Virus record (IMG/VR): IMGVR_UViG_3300037961_004808
Location: 20,118-84,117 of that record
DNA from: a virus
Length of the DNA: 64,000 nt
Direction: 5' to 3' (one strand)
The stretch's first letter is position 1, and each line of letters begins with the position of its first letter. The notes under the pieces are model-generated. The model made no database searches. It was not told the DNA's origin and saw only the letters and a list, made by a program, of their open reading frames with translations. Positions 34,467 through 40,913 of this stretch are shown one piece after another. A program made the position numbers and the translations under genes.

Positions 34467-34508
34467 TGAACTCCTGTGTTTGTTTGTTGTACCAACAATA
34501 ATCGATTT
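34467..34508 (-). repeat. Duplicated 42-nt early leader, copy A
   Basis: This segment is identical at 40 of 42 positions to 36052-36093. It includes a TTGTTG-GTA-CAACAA hairpin and the ribosome site AGGAG just before the start codon at 34461. Confidence 0.8.
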
Positions 34509-34519
34509 TGGACCCTAAA

Positions 34520-34663
34520 TCATTTCCATGTGCCACTTTTATAGGTGAACACTAATTCCTCCAATCGAGCAATTTTCTGTTCTAGATTCTCAATCGAGCG
34601 TTCTAGATTCTTGATGTGATCAACTATAGAAAGTTGATCATATAACGGGTCAGTTCTGTTCAT
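34520..34663 (-). CDS. Small coiled-coil protein, 47 aa
   Basis: The sequence begins MNRTDPLYDQLSIVDHIKNL. A repeated amphipathic heptad then follows (LERSIENLEQKIARLEELV), which predicts a short coiled coil. It overlaps the end of the 67-aa gene by 14 nt. The 3' end lies next to the leader of the following gene. The function is unknown; an oligomerising regulatory peptide is one possibility. Confidence 0.6.
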   Translation of the reverse strand: MNRTDPLYDQLSIVDHIKNLERSIENLEQKIARLEELVFTYKSGTWK

Positions 34664-34853
34664 TTTGTTCCAACAAATGTGGATAGTATTCTTTCACTTC
34701 TTCGATCAATTCATCGACCGAATAACTATCATAATTGTTGCTCATGTTGTCATAAAGAATTGCCATCATAGTTTTGATGTCCATGTCATCCAAAATTTGG
34801 TTGATCATGTCATCTTGTAGTTGATCACGGTCGATGATATTATCCTTGTTCAT
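34650..34853 (-). CDS. Small acidic protein, 67 aa
   Basis: The sequence MNKDNIIDRDQLQDDMINQI is followed by helices and ends HLLEQNEQN. It is acidic and mostly helical. The start overlaps the stop of the 65-aa gene upstream (ATGA). The function is unknown. Confidence 0.65.
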   Translation of the reverse strand: MNKDNIIDRDQLQDDMINQILDDMDIKTMMAILYDNMSNNYDSYSVDELIEEVKEYYPHLLEQNEQN

Positions 34854-35047
34854 TGTGCTGCCTCATCATAAATTTCATAGAACATATTCCATGCTTTTAG
34901 ATCACTCACAAAAGAACTAATTTCTGCTTGATCACTAACCCAATCATATGCCATATCAATATCGGCATTATTATCAAGAATGAAAGATTGCAATCCTTCA
35001 AGTGCATCCAAGAATTTTGGATTGTTGTAAACAGCAGCAATAGACAT
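34850..35047 (-). CDS. Small acidic protein, 65 aa
   Basis: The sequence MSIAAVYNNPKFLDALEGLQ is predicted all-helical and ends MFYEIYDEAAQ. It is coupled to the 67-aa gene downstream. No ribosome site is obvious. No family was recognised. Confidence 0.62.
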   Translation of the reverse strand: MSIAAVYNNPKFLDALEGLQSFILDNNADIDMAYDWVSDQAEISSFVSDLKAWNMFYEIYDEAAQ

Positions 35048-35080
35048 GATGTTAGATAAGAAAAGAACAGTTAGTGATAA

Positions 35081-35347
35081 TCAGCAGAAACAGGGCATAT
35101 ACTCAGCGCGAGGCATTTTGTCGGTGTTGAAGTTAGTAACTGTTGCACCTTTGGCAATTCTTGCTTGCCAATCATATTTTGCTTCAATACCTAAAACAAC
35201 GCTATAAGATTTCTGACCAGTAGCACGGAAATGAACTCGACGGATGAAACGTTTCACCACAACTTTCATACCTTTGTTCTCATCTGCTTCAGCAATAAAT
35301 GCCTCAGGAAAATAATCAACAATGGTGGCAGAATTTGTCACTTGCAT
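35081..35347 (-). CDS. Unknown protein, 88 aa
   Basis: The 88-aa sequence starts MQVTNSATIVDYFPEAFIAE. A basic central strand region follows (MKVVVKRFIRRVHFRATGQK) and the C-terminus is MPRAEYMPCFC. A GGAG ribosome site precedes the ATG, and a TTGACA promoter lies about 30 nt further upstream. The basic patch could bind nucleic acid, but this is only a guess. Confidence 0.66.
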   Translation of the reverse strand: MQVTNSATIVDYFPEAFIAEADENKGMKVVVKRFIRRVHFRATGQKSYSVVLGIEAKYDWQARIAKGATVTNFNTDKMPRAEYMPCFC

Positions 35348-35377
35348 GAATTGAACTCCGTTGCTTTTGACTTTTCT

Positions 35378-35406
35378 AAATTACAGGAGACGCAGGATGC
35401 TGTCAA
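35378..35406 (-). promoter_or_regulatory. Sigma-70-like early promoter
   Basis: On the minus strand a perfect TTGACA (35401-35406) is followed after 17 nt by TAATTT (35378-35383), upstream of the 88-aa gene. The -10 box matches only three of six consensus positions. Confidence 0.5.
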
Positions 35407-35421
35407 GTATCAAATGATACA

Positions 35422-35589
35422 TCAGAAAACATTGGTCCATTTGTGATGCTTTGCTTCAGTGATATTTCCTGACTCTAACAAGTTATCACAAACATTGCAG
35501 AATACTTGAAACTTTTCTGCTTTGCTCAATTCTTTACCATCAGCACATTCTTTGATGGTTTGGATGATAATTGCCTTTGAAGTAATCAT
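35422..35589 (-). CDS. Small protein, 55 aa
   Basis: The sequence reads MITSKAIIIQTIKECADGKE, then LSKAEKFQVFCNVCDNLLES, and ends AKHHKWTNVF. It has three cysteines, two of them in CNVC. The composition and codon pattern look genuine. The ribosome site is weak. The function is unknown. Confidence 0.6.
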   Translation of the reverse strand: MITSKAIIIQTIKECADGKELSKAEKFQVFCNVCDNLLESGNITEAKHHKWTNVF

Positions 35590-35627
35590 GATTTTGTGAA
35601 AAGAATTGGGTGGGAGTTAGTGTTAGT

Positions 35628-35843
35628 TTACCAGAAACATCCTTGGTGACGAGCATCAAGCATGTCAACATATTTCTGCCAAAGTATTTCAATTTCACCC
35701 ACAGTTTCAGACAATTTCAGCAGATATTCGTCATCAGGATTCTCTACTTTTGCATAAGCATCAAGCGCCTGACCATAATACTTTCGAGCATTGATTAGGT
35801 CCGTTGCATAATCATTACCGATGACACGTTGAAGAGTAAACAT
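35628..35843 (-). CDS. Small helical protein, 71 aa
   Basis: The 71-aa sequence begins MFTLQRVIGNDYATDLINAR and is predicted helical throughout, with LLKLSETVGEIEILWQKYVD near the C-terminus. It lies in the minus-strand early operon between two small genes. No family was recognised. Confidence 0.65.
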   Translation of the reverse strand: MFTLQRVIGNDYATDLINARKYYGQALDAYAKVENPDDEYLLKLSETVGEIEILWQKYVDMLDARHQGCFW

Positions 35844-35876
35844 GATGAAAAAAGAGTGATGGTTGACTGTAAAGAA

Positions 35877-36047
35877 TTAGCAGGAAACTTCCATCCATTC
35901 AATATCATTACGAGCAACAATCATTGTTTTTCCATGCTCTTCAACACTCCATGTGTAAGCAACATCTACAGCATGATGTTCGCTGGTGAAATACTCAGCA
36001 TCGAATTCTTCACCCTTAGGGTACACTGACCAAGAAACAAATGCCAT
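35877..36047 (-). CDS. Small beta protein, 56 aa
   Basis: The start is the ATG giving MAFVSWSVYPKGEEFDAEYF. It is preceded by AAAGGAG and the duplicated 42-nt leader, so an in-frame TTG further upstream is rejected. The sequence ends ARNDIEWMEVSC. Alternating strands suggest a compact beta domain. The function is unknown. Confidence 0.66.
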   Translation of the reverse strand: MAFVSWSVYPKGEEFDAEYFTSEHHAVDVAYTWSVEEHGKTMIVARNDIEWMEVSC

Positions 36048-36051
36048 TGAT

Positions 36052-36093
36052 TGAACTCCTTTGTTTGTTTGTTGTACCAACAATAACCGATTT
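36052..36093 (-). repeat. Duplicated 42-nt early leader, copy B
   Basis: This is the second copy of the leader at 34467-34508 (40 of 42 bases identical). It contains the TTGTTG-GTA-CAACAA hairpin and lies directly before the start of the 56-aa gene. Confidence 0.8.
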
Positions 36094-36101
36094 CAGATGC
36101 T

Positions 36102-36136
36102 GTGCACGTTTATTGTGACACTAAAACTATTGGCAC
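36102..36136 (-). repeat. 35-nt GTG/CAC element, copy B (overlaps gene end)
   Basis: The minus strand carries the shared core GTGTCACAATAAACGTGCAC, preceded by CCAATAGTTTTA. In this copy the first part encodes the last residues (VPIVLVSQ) and the TAA stop of the 94-aa gene. Copies C and D are at 36891-36925 and 37249-37283. Confidence 0.75.
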
Positions 36137-36394
36137 ATCGGTATCATCGAAATCAGCAACATCTTCGGGCATAGGCATATCATCAATGCCAGGATCATAC
36201 CAGTCTGATGCATACATAATCGCATCTTTCATCTGCTCTAATTCTTCCTTACGTTGCTGCATTTTGTCGATCTGTTTATCAATCAATGCAAGGCGAATCA
36301 TCACAGTGTCGAGATCCATTCCATCGTAAGTTTCGGTCATAATTGTTTTACCTTTGAGTGCGTGAAAACGTGGTTGTTTTTGAATAATAGACAT
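36110..36394 (-). CDS. Coiled-coil protein, 94 aa
   Basis: The sequence starts MSIIQKQPRFHALKGKTIMT. A long heptad helix follows (IRLALIDKQIDKMQQRKEEL), then an acidic C-terminal tail. The last eight codons and the stop are part of the 35-nt repeated element, so the gene end may have been created or replaced by that element. The function is unknown. Confidence 0.65.
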   Translation of the reverse strand: MSIIQKQPRFHALKGKTIMTETYDGMDLDTVMIRLALIDKQIDKMQQRKEELEQMKDAIMYASDWYDPGIDDMPMPEDVADFDDTDVPIVLVSQ

Positions 36395-36403
36395 AAACTT
36401 TCC

Positions 36404-36847
36404 TCAGAGATAGAGATAACCGCCCGACCAATCTGCACGGGCAAAACATTCTTCACGGGATGCAATGTTCAGAAGATTGAAACGCACAATTTTTGCAGGT
36501 GATTTGAATGATGCTGGTTTGTATACTTCACCAGTCTTTTTATCAACAAAAGCATGAACAGAAAGTTGATTGCCAGTGTTCATTACAATTTTGTGATACT
36601 TTCGCCCACCTTCTTCAATATAAAAATCATAATCACAAATACCATTCTTCAATTCTTCAATGGTATCTTTATGATAACTTCCGATCTCATTACCTTCAGA
36701 AATTGCACGTTTGTGATGCTTGATGCAACGCTCAATATAGTTCATTTTGAGTGTTTCACAGAGCATCAAAGTGTACTTACGAACATTCAACTGAATTGTG
36801 TTCTTTGCATCCTGTTGTGCAACGAAATCGGCGAAGTCAGTTTTCAT
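36404..36847 (-). CDS. Unknown early protein, 147 aa
   Basis: This is the largest of the small early proteins. MKTDFADFVAQQDAKNTIQL begins a helical N-terminus (CETLKMNYIERCIKHHKRAI). A beta-rich second half follows (GGRKYHKIVMNTGNQLSVHA), ending ADWSGGYLYL. It is preceded by the second type of duplicated leader and hairpin. No family was recognised. Confidence 0.68.
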   Translation of the reverse strand: MKTDFADFVAQQDAKNTIQLNVRKYTLMLCETLKMNYIERCIKHHKRAISEGNEIGSYHKDTIEELKNGICDYDFYIEEGGRKYHKIVMNTGNQLSVHAFVDKKTGEVYKPASFKSPAKIVRFNLLNIASREECFARADWSGGYLYL

Positions 36848-36890
36848 TGAAGTTTCTCAACTGTTGATACAATACATGAAATAAGTCTCA

Positions 36891-36925
36891 GTGCACGTTT
36901 ATTGTGCCACTAAAACTATTGTCAC
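36891..36925 (-). repeat. 35-nt GTG/CAC element, copy C
   Basis: On the minus strand the element follows the TGA of the 93-aa gene by a few bases. Arms AGTTTTAGTG and CACTGAGACT pair fully if two G-U pairs are allowed, around the conserved CAC-AATAAAC-GTG. It precedes the 147-aa gene. Confidence 0.75.
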
Positions 36926-37203
36926 TTCACATACTCTAATTTCTTGGCATTTGTCACGGAGAAGTTATTATAGTCGCTCATACTTACTGACACGTTATTA
37001 GGAAGAACGCTAAAATCTTCCCGTAGTTGCCAGAAACCGTCACCCTGTACGATAACAGCGAAACCGAAACATCCTGCCATGGGCATCATATAAAGACCAT
37101 GCTTTTCTGCTTCTTTTAGACTACAAAACCCGCGAGCAGTTATTGTCCATGTAATGCCAAATTGATCACCACCAAAATAAGCACAAACGAATTCAGTAGG
37201 CAT
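36922..37203 (-). CDS. Unknown early protein, 93 aa
   Basis: The start is the ATG giving MPTEFVCAYFGGDQFGITWT. An in-frame ATG nine codons upstream lies inside a leader that is also present before the 147-aa gene and is therefore probably untranslated. The sequence has GDGFWQLREDFSVL near the middle and ends AKKLEYVK. It looks like a small beta protein of unknown function. Confidence 0.63.
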   Translation of the reverse strand: MPTEFVCAYFGGDQFGITWTITARGFCSLKEAEKHGLYMMPMAGCFGFAVIVQGDGFWQLREDFSVLPNNVSVSMSDYNNFSVTNAKKLEYVK

Positions 37204-37241
37204 GATTGAATTTCTCAACTGTTGATACATTACATGAAATA

Positions 37242-37283
37242 AGTTCTAGTGCACGTTTATTGTGACACTAGAACTATTGGCAC
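37242..37283 (-). repeat. Hairpin and 35-nt GTG/CAC element, copy D
   Basis: A perfect 10-bp inverted repeat, AGTTCTAGTG and CACTAGAACT (37266-37275 and 37242-37251), encloses CAC-AATAAAC-GTG with one unpaired base. It lies between the 45-aa gene and the 93-aa gene and shares its downstream leader with copy C. Confidence 0.8.
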
Positions 37284-37289
37284 ACGGTG

Positions 37290-37427
37290 TTAGTTTGTGA
37301 CGTAGATGTTCCTCGCATTAGTATACTTTGCTTCCATCAATTTGATGGCGTGATGAATACTCACAGCGGTGAAACTTTCTTCGATTCGGTAACCCTCAAC
37401 GAGAGCACTTACGATGAATTGTCTCAT
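37290..37427 (-). CDS. Small protein, 45 aa
   Basis: The sequence reads MRQFIVSALVEGYRIEESFT, then HHAIKLMEAKYTNARNIYVTN. It is compact, alpha/beta and basic at the C-terminal helix. The start overlaps the stop of the 51-aa gene upstream. No family was recognised. Confidence 0.65.
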   Translation of the reverse strand: MRQFIVSALVEGYRIEESFTAVSIHHAIKLMEAKYTNARNIYVTN

Positions 37428-37579
37428 TCTAGATCTCCTGGTAAAAACTCTTGAAATTCGTGAAAATAGTAGTCTTCAGTGATACCGAACTTTTCGCAGA
37501 GAAACTTCACTGAATCATAACTTTCCTGATCCATTTCAACAAGGAAATGTTCAGTTTCAACGGTGATTACATCATTCAT
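37424..37579 (-). CDS. Small acidic protein, 51 aa
   Basis: The sequence reads MNDVITVETEHFLVEMDQES, then YDSVKFLCEKFGITEDYYFH, and ends FLPGDLE. The stop overlaps the start of the 45-aa gene (ATGA). It lies 36 nt after the methyltransferase gene. The function is unknown. Confidence 0.65.
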   Translation of the reverse strand: MNDVITVETEHFLVEMDQESYDSVKFLCEKFGITEDYYFHEFQEFLPGDLE

Positions 37580-37615
37580 GGTGAAATTTGAGTACAATGA
37601 CAATATATCAGAGTC

Positions 37616-38239
37616 TTAGATAAATTGTAAGACTCCTGTGACACTTTGCGAAGCGACTTTCTTACTAACTCGTTGTTTTGCTTGTTGATACAATGCTTGA
37701 TTACTTTCACATCCCCAGTAATGACGACCGAGACGTTTTGCACTCACAGCAGTATCACCATCTCCCATGAATATATCAAGCACAGTATCACCAGGGATAG
37801 TATATGCGTTGATTAGTAGTTCATCAAGAGATTGACGAGATGTAGATGAATGGACGCAAGTGTAGTGATCACTATCATTTTTGTAAGTGAAATCCTTGCC
37901 CTTTGAGTAACACCAAGCATGTTGATGTTTGTGTGCAAAGTTCTTCTTACTACGACGACCAGTTCTACACTCAAACACGATCTCATTCTGCTCTGTTAGT
38001 TGTTTGTTACGATTCAGAGCATACTTATACACTAAGAACGATTCATTCTTGAGTGTTCCCCACACAATCATCATCCCATTGGGTTTCAATACACGCACAC
38101 ATTCTGTGGTCCATTTCATACACCAACTGAGATACTTTTTGCCTCCACCTGGTGGAGGTTCAGTGAGGACGAGATCAACAGAATTGTCCTTCAATTTACT
38201 GAGAAACTGTAAACAATCCTTGTTCTGTAATTTATTCAT
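37616..38239 (-). CDS. Methyltransferase-like protein with altered motifs (beta-class N4/N6 fold)
   Basis: This 207-aa protein has the layout of beta-class DNA amino-methyltransferases. Motif IV comes first (DLVLTEPPP at 22-30), and the SAM motif I comes later (DTVLDIFMGDGDT at 151-163, then AKRLGRHYWGCES). The usual DPPY is EPPP, the usual HPTQKP is replaced by SSTSRQ near 131, and DPFxGSGTT reads DIFMGDGDT. These changes fall at catalytic and cofactor sites, so it may be inactive or specialised. Its ATG overlaps the stop of the nuclease-like gene (ATGA), the arrangement expected for a restriction-modification pair. Confidence 0.72.
   Translation of the reverse strand: MNKLQNKDCLQFLSKLKDNSVDLVLTEPPPGGGKKYLSWCMKWTTECVRVLKPNGMMIVWGTLKNESFLVYKYALNRNKQLTEQNEIVFECRTGRRSKKNFAHKHQHAWCYSKGKDFTYKNDSDHYTCVHSSTSRQSLDELLINAYTIPGDTVLDIFMGDGDTAVSAKRLGRHYWGCESNQALYQQAKQRVSKKVASQSVTGVLQFI
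38142..38158. repeat. 17-bp palindrome at the methyltransferase catalytic motif
   Basis: CCTCCACC-T-GGTGGAGG is a perfect 8-bp inverted repeat with one central base. It encodes the EPPPGGG segment that replaces the canonical DPPY motif. Confidence 0.75.
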
Positions 38240-38766
38240 AAGTTGGCATACAATGACTTCATGAAGGGAAAGTCTTGGGGGAATCCATCAAGGAAAAATG
38301 TACCTGAGTTCACGGTTTTACCACCATGTTGGTTGTACTTCCAGAACCCATTCTCATCTTGTGTTGACACGAACTCATCAACTTCTTGTTTAGTTGATGA
38401 ATACATCTCAACACGATCAGGATACATTGCCAGGAAGATAATCACATCATAGTCTTGACTAGTGCGAATTTGTTGCCAACGAAACTGATCACCACCACCC
38501 CACAACATCGATCCTTTGATTTCACATCGACGACCGTTGATAATACGATCGTATTCACTTTGTTTTGGACGAGTAACTGCGAACCCAAGATGTTTGCAGT
38601 ATTCACTAACAAGTTGCTCAAAGAACTTTCCCTTGCGTTTGCTACTCATTTCTTTGTAGACACGAAAGGGAGAATCAATGTAGAGATCAGCATCACGATC
38701 ATTCAATGCATCATCGTGAGTCTGATAACTTTCAATGAACTGAGCAGGAATCGTGGTGTCAATCAT
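38236..38766 (-). CDS. PD-(D/E)XK nuclease-like protein (restriction-endonuclease type)
   Basis: This 176-aa protein shows the order expected of PD-(D/E)XK nucleases. A helix with E50 (KGKFFEQLV) comes first. D73 then lies in EYDRIINGRR, followed by E82-I-K84 in RRCEIKGSM, and finally FRWQQIRTSQDYDVIIFL near 95-112. Such enzymes cut double-stranded DNA. It is followed directly by the methyltransferase-like gene with a 4-nt overlap. It could restrict competing DNA, degrade host DNA, or act with the methyltransferase as a type II-like pair. Residues are read by eye. Confidence 0.7.
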   Translation of the reverse strand: MIDTTIPAQFIESYQTHDDALNDRDADLYIDSPFRVYKEMSSKRKGKFFEQLVSEYCKHLGFAVTRPKQSEYDRIINGRRCEIKGSMLWGGGDQFRWQQIRTSQDYDVIIFLAMYPDRVEMYSSTKQEVDEFVSTQDENGFWKYNQHGGKTVNSGTFFLDGFPQDFPFMKSLYANL

Positions 38767-38786
38767 GATACTTTACTTAGGAATGT

Positions 38787-39119
38787 TCAGGACAGATCGA
38801 TAACACCTGTTTTTTCGTCATTTCTAAACGGGAAAGCGACCGTGGCACCCCTACCCGTTTCCTTGGACGAAAATTCTTGTTTGTGCAGTGGCACCACCAC
38901 ACTATTCCATGCTTTGATGTGAGAATTTTCCAGTTTTTGTTGCATATACGATGCAACACCTTCAATACACATGGCAGAATTCAGAATTTCATCTGAATCA
39001 CACTCATCACACAGTTTTTCGTTCAATTCGTGAAGCATTTGCTCAACGATCTTCAGTTGTGTGATGACTTCATCCACGTCATTCATCACGGTCCAAACCT
39101 GTTCGTAATCTAATGACAT
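38787..39119 (-). CDS. Helical protein, 110 aa
   Basis: The start is the ATG giving MSLDYEQVWTVMNDVDEVIT, because the in-frame upstream stretch is Phe-rich and unlike the rest. It is predicted helical, with a likely coiled coil (LKIVEQMLHELNEKLCDECD), and ends in a more irregular tail (FPFRNDEKTGVIDLS). It lies between a terminator and the nuclease gene. No family was recognised. Confidence 0.62.
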   Translation of the reverse strand: MSLDYEQVWTVMNDVDEVITQLKIVEQMLHELNEKLCDECDSDEILNSAMCIEGVASYMQQKLENSHIKAWNSVVVPLHKQEFSSKETGRGATVAFPFRNDEKTGVIDLS

Positions 39120-39138
39120 GATAAAGATAAAATAAGAG

Positions 39139-39166
39139 AAAAAAAATGCCACCAGTGTGGTGGCAT
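39139..39166 (-). terminator. Rho-independent terminator
   Basis: On the minus strand a 9-bp perfect stem, ATGCCACCA and TGGTGGCAT, with a 3-nt loop is followed by eight T. It ends transcription from the KTSC-like gene. Confidence 0.92.
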
Positions 39167-39188
39167 TATGAACCTGATCAGAGAGTGA

Positions 39189-39410
39189 TCAGACAGCAAC
39201 CTGCTGGAGGTTGCCCTCACGGCGGTACTTAGCAATCAGGCGACCAACCGACTCGCCCTTGGCGATGGTGGTCTCAAGGTCGGAGCGAAGGACGGAAGCA
39301 TCCTTAGCAACGAAGTCATAAGCGGTGTCCTTAGAGGTGAACTGGACAGACACAGCGTTGTCGGTACCGAAGTCGATAGCAGCGATTGCGGAAGAACCAG
39401 TGATGTTCAT
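39189..39410 (-). CDS. KTSC-domain-like small protein, 73 aa
   Basis: The start is the ATG giving MNITGSSAIAAIDFGTDNAV; a longer in-frame reading adds a hydrophobic stretch that looks spurious. The pattern IAAIDFG...VSVQFTSKDTAYDFVAKD...GRLIAKYRREG matches the KTSC domain (a short beta-sheet followed by a helix). KTSC proteins are common in phages and their role is unknown. A TATAAT at 39485-39490 on this strand overlaps the upstream stop codon and could be its promoter. Confidence 0.7.
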   Translation of the reverse strand: MNITGSSAIAAIDFGTDNAVSVQFTSKDTAYDFVAKDASVLRSDLETTIAKGESVGRLIAKYRREGNLQQVAV

Positions 39411-39485
39411 GATGAAAAAGTGAAAAGTAAGTTTGAGCAATGACGATCTTTTGGTGGGGCGGCGTCTCTCCCCTTGTTGTCCTAA

Positions 39486-39671
39486 TTATAGCGCCTGATC
39501 AACCTGGCGCTCTTGGATGGGTGACAGTTCGTCATCTGGCACATCCTCGTTGACTCCAATCATGGATTCGTAGTAGGTGTCATAGTCGATGCCGATGTAG
39601 CGGGCGAGTTCTTCGTAGTCATTGTGACAGCGCAGTTCTCGTTGCAGTGCAAGGTAATCGGAGAGATCCAT
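39486..39671 (-). CDS. Small acidic protein, 61 aa
   Basis: The start is the ATG giving MDLSDYLALQRELRCHNDYE. The upstream in-frame extension would run into the promoter and palindrome. The C-terminal part is acidic (NEDVPDDELSPIQERQVDQA). A strong sigma-70-type promoter lies just upstream, so this gene is probably expressed early. No family was recognised. Confidence 0.65.
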   Translation of the reverse strand: MDLSDYLALQRELRCHNDYEELARYIGIDYDTYYESMIGVNEDVPDDELSPIQERQVDQAL

Positions 39672-39693
39672 GGAAGCAATGAGGCAGACAGTA

Positions 39694-39722
39694 ATCTTAG
39701 CACGGGTTGAGATATTTCTCAA
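39694..39722 (-). promoter_or_regulatory. Sigma-70-like promoter overlapping a palindrome
   Basis: On the minus strand TTGAGA (39717-39722) and TAAGAT (39694-39699) are separated by exactly 17 nt. The -35 box lies inside the 9-bp inverted repeat GGGTTGAGA/TCTCAACCC (39704-39725), a likely operator or hairpin. Confidence 0.65.
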
Positions 39723-39763
39723 CCCTTATTCTGTTTGCCTCATAACACTGAGGCGTATGTTAT

Positions 39764-40867
39764 TTAGATAGACTCATTTTCAACAATGTCCACATGTTCA
39801 TCCAGTTTAGTATACAACTGCATGAATGACAGTTTGGTATCATCATCGAAACGATTCAAGCACATTTCGATTGCTTTCATCTTGTCACCAAAGATGCTAT
39901 ATGCTCGCACAATATGCACCAGGCGACGAGTTGAAATAATTTCATCGATGCCACCATCATTGAATGTTTTGCGTACAATGTCTGCCCAATCTACAAGATG
40001 CTTGTAGAAATCAACGTGATCACCAGTAGCAGGAATGTTGAGAGATTCAGCAACATTAGCAAGGATCTTTTTCTCTACAGAAGGTGTAGGATAAGATTGC
40101 TCGAAGGTGATAGGGAATCGCTCAAGAAATGCTTCATTGAGAACATTTGTGCCAATGAATCTACCATCATCAGATCCTTTGCCTTTAGTATTAGCAGTGG
40201 CAATGATATTGAAACCAGATGCTGGTTTGACATGCTCACCAATCTTTTTCAGGAAGACACCATTACCTTCGAGAATAGATTGCAGACACAAAATCTTATT
40301 TGATGCCAGGTCAATCTCATCTAGCAGCAACAATGCTCCACGCTCCATTGCATCAATGACAGGACCATTATGCCAGACAGTTTCACCATTTACCAAGCGG
40401 AAACCACCAATAAGATCATCTTCATCCGTTTCAATAGTGATATTCACACGGATACATTCTCTACCAAGTTGTGCACATGCTTGCTCAACACCGAATGTTT
40501 TACCATTACCAGACATGCCAGTAATAAACACTGGATAGAACTGATGGGATTGAATAACTTTCTTCAGGTCAGTAAATCCACCGAAGGTGACAAAAGTATT
40601 ATCCTTAGTAGGAATCAGAGATTCTGTAGATTTACTCTGAACTGGTGTTTCTTTTACATCATATTGCACACTACCATCAGGATTAGCAGTAGATGTAAGA
40701 GTCCACTGCCCTCGCTTGGTTTTATACTTGTTCAGATACTTGGTGAGTGTCTGATAACCAACGTCATGAGATTCACAGTATTGCCTAACAATCGTGGCAT
40801 CAATGGCAGTGCCATAAGTGTCACGCAGTTGCTGAATGTGGTGGTCACCGTTGATAGTCCGTGGCAT
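39764..40867 (-). CDS. cobS: CobS-like MoxR-family AAA+ ATPase
   Basis: This 367-aa protein has Walker A GMSGNGKT at 117-124, Walker B LLLLDEID at 179-186, sensor ATANT near 223 and an arginine-finger candidate in AFLERF near 250. CobS-type proteins drive metal insertion with a VWA partner (CobT) and are typical of T4-like cyanophages, where their true role is debated. The N-terminal ~55 residues are helical and look like a separate small domain. The partner-like metallopeptidase-VWA gene lies directly upstream, and both genes carry the same promoter sequence. The CobS name reflects family usage, and cobalamin synthesis itself is not implied. Confidence 0.88.
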   Translation of the reverse strand: MPRTINGDHHIQQLRDTYGTAIDATIVRQYCESHDVGYQTLTKYLNKYKTKRGQWTLTSTANPDGSVQYDVKETPVQSKSTESLIPTKDNTFVTFGGFTDLKKVIQSHQFYPVFITGMSGNGKTFGVEQACAQLGRECIRVNITIETDEDDLIGGFRLVNGETVWHNGPVIDAMERGALLLLDEIDLASNKILCLQSILEGNGVFLKKIGEHVKPASGFNIIATANTKGKGSDDGRFIGTNVLNEAFLERFPITFEQSYPTPSVEKKILANVAESLNIPATGDHVDFYKHLVDWADIVRKTFNDGGIDEIISTRRLVHIVRAYSIFGDKMKAIEMCLNRFDDDTKLSFMQLYTKLDEHVDIVENESI

Positions 40868-40878
40868 TGCTTTGTTTG

Positions 40879-40894
40879 AACTGAAGTCAGTATA
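40879..40894 (-). promoter_or_regulatory. Repeated TATACT promoter-like sequence, copy 1
   Basis: The minus strand reads TATACTGACTTCAGTT, identical at all 16 positions to the sequence before the metallopeptidase-VWA gene. TATACT resembles a -10 box. The -35 match is weak. Confidence 0.6.
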
Positions 40895-40913
40895 AGGGAT
40901 GAATAGATGGGGT

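Noticed and set aside
34462-34536. GTG-initiated N-terminal extension of the 115-aa protein
   Set aside because: It would translate a leader that is nearly identical to the untranslated leader before another gene, and the internal ATG has a better ribosome site.
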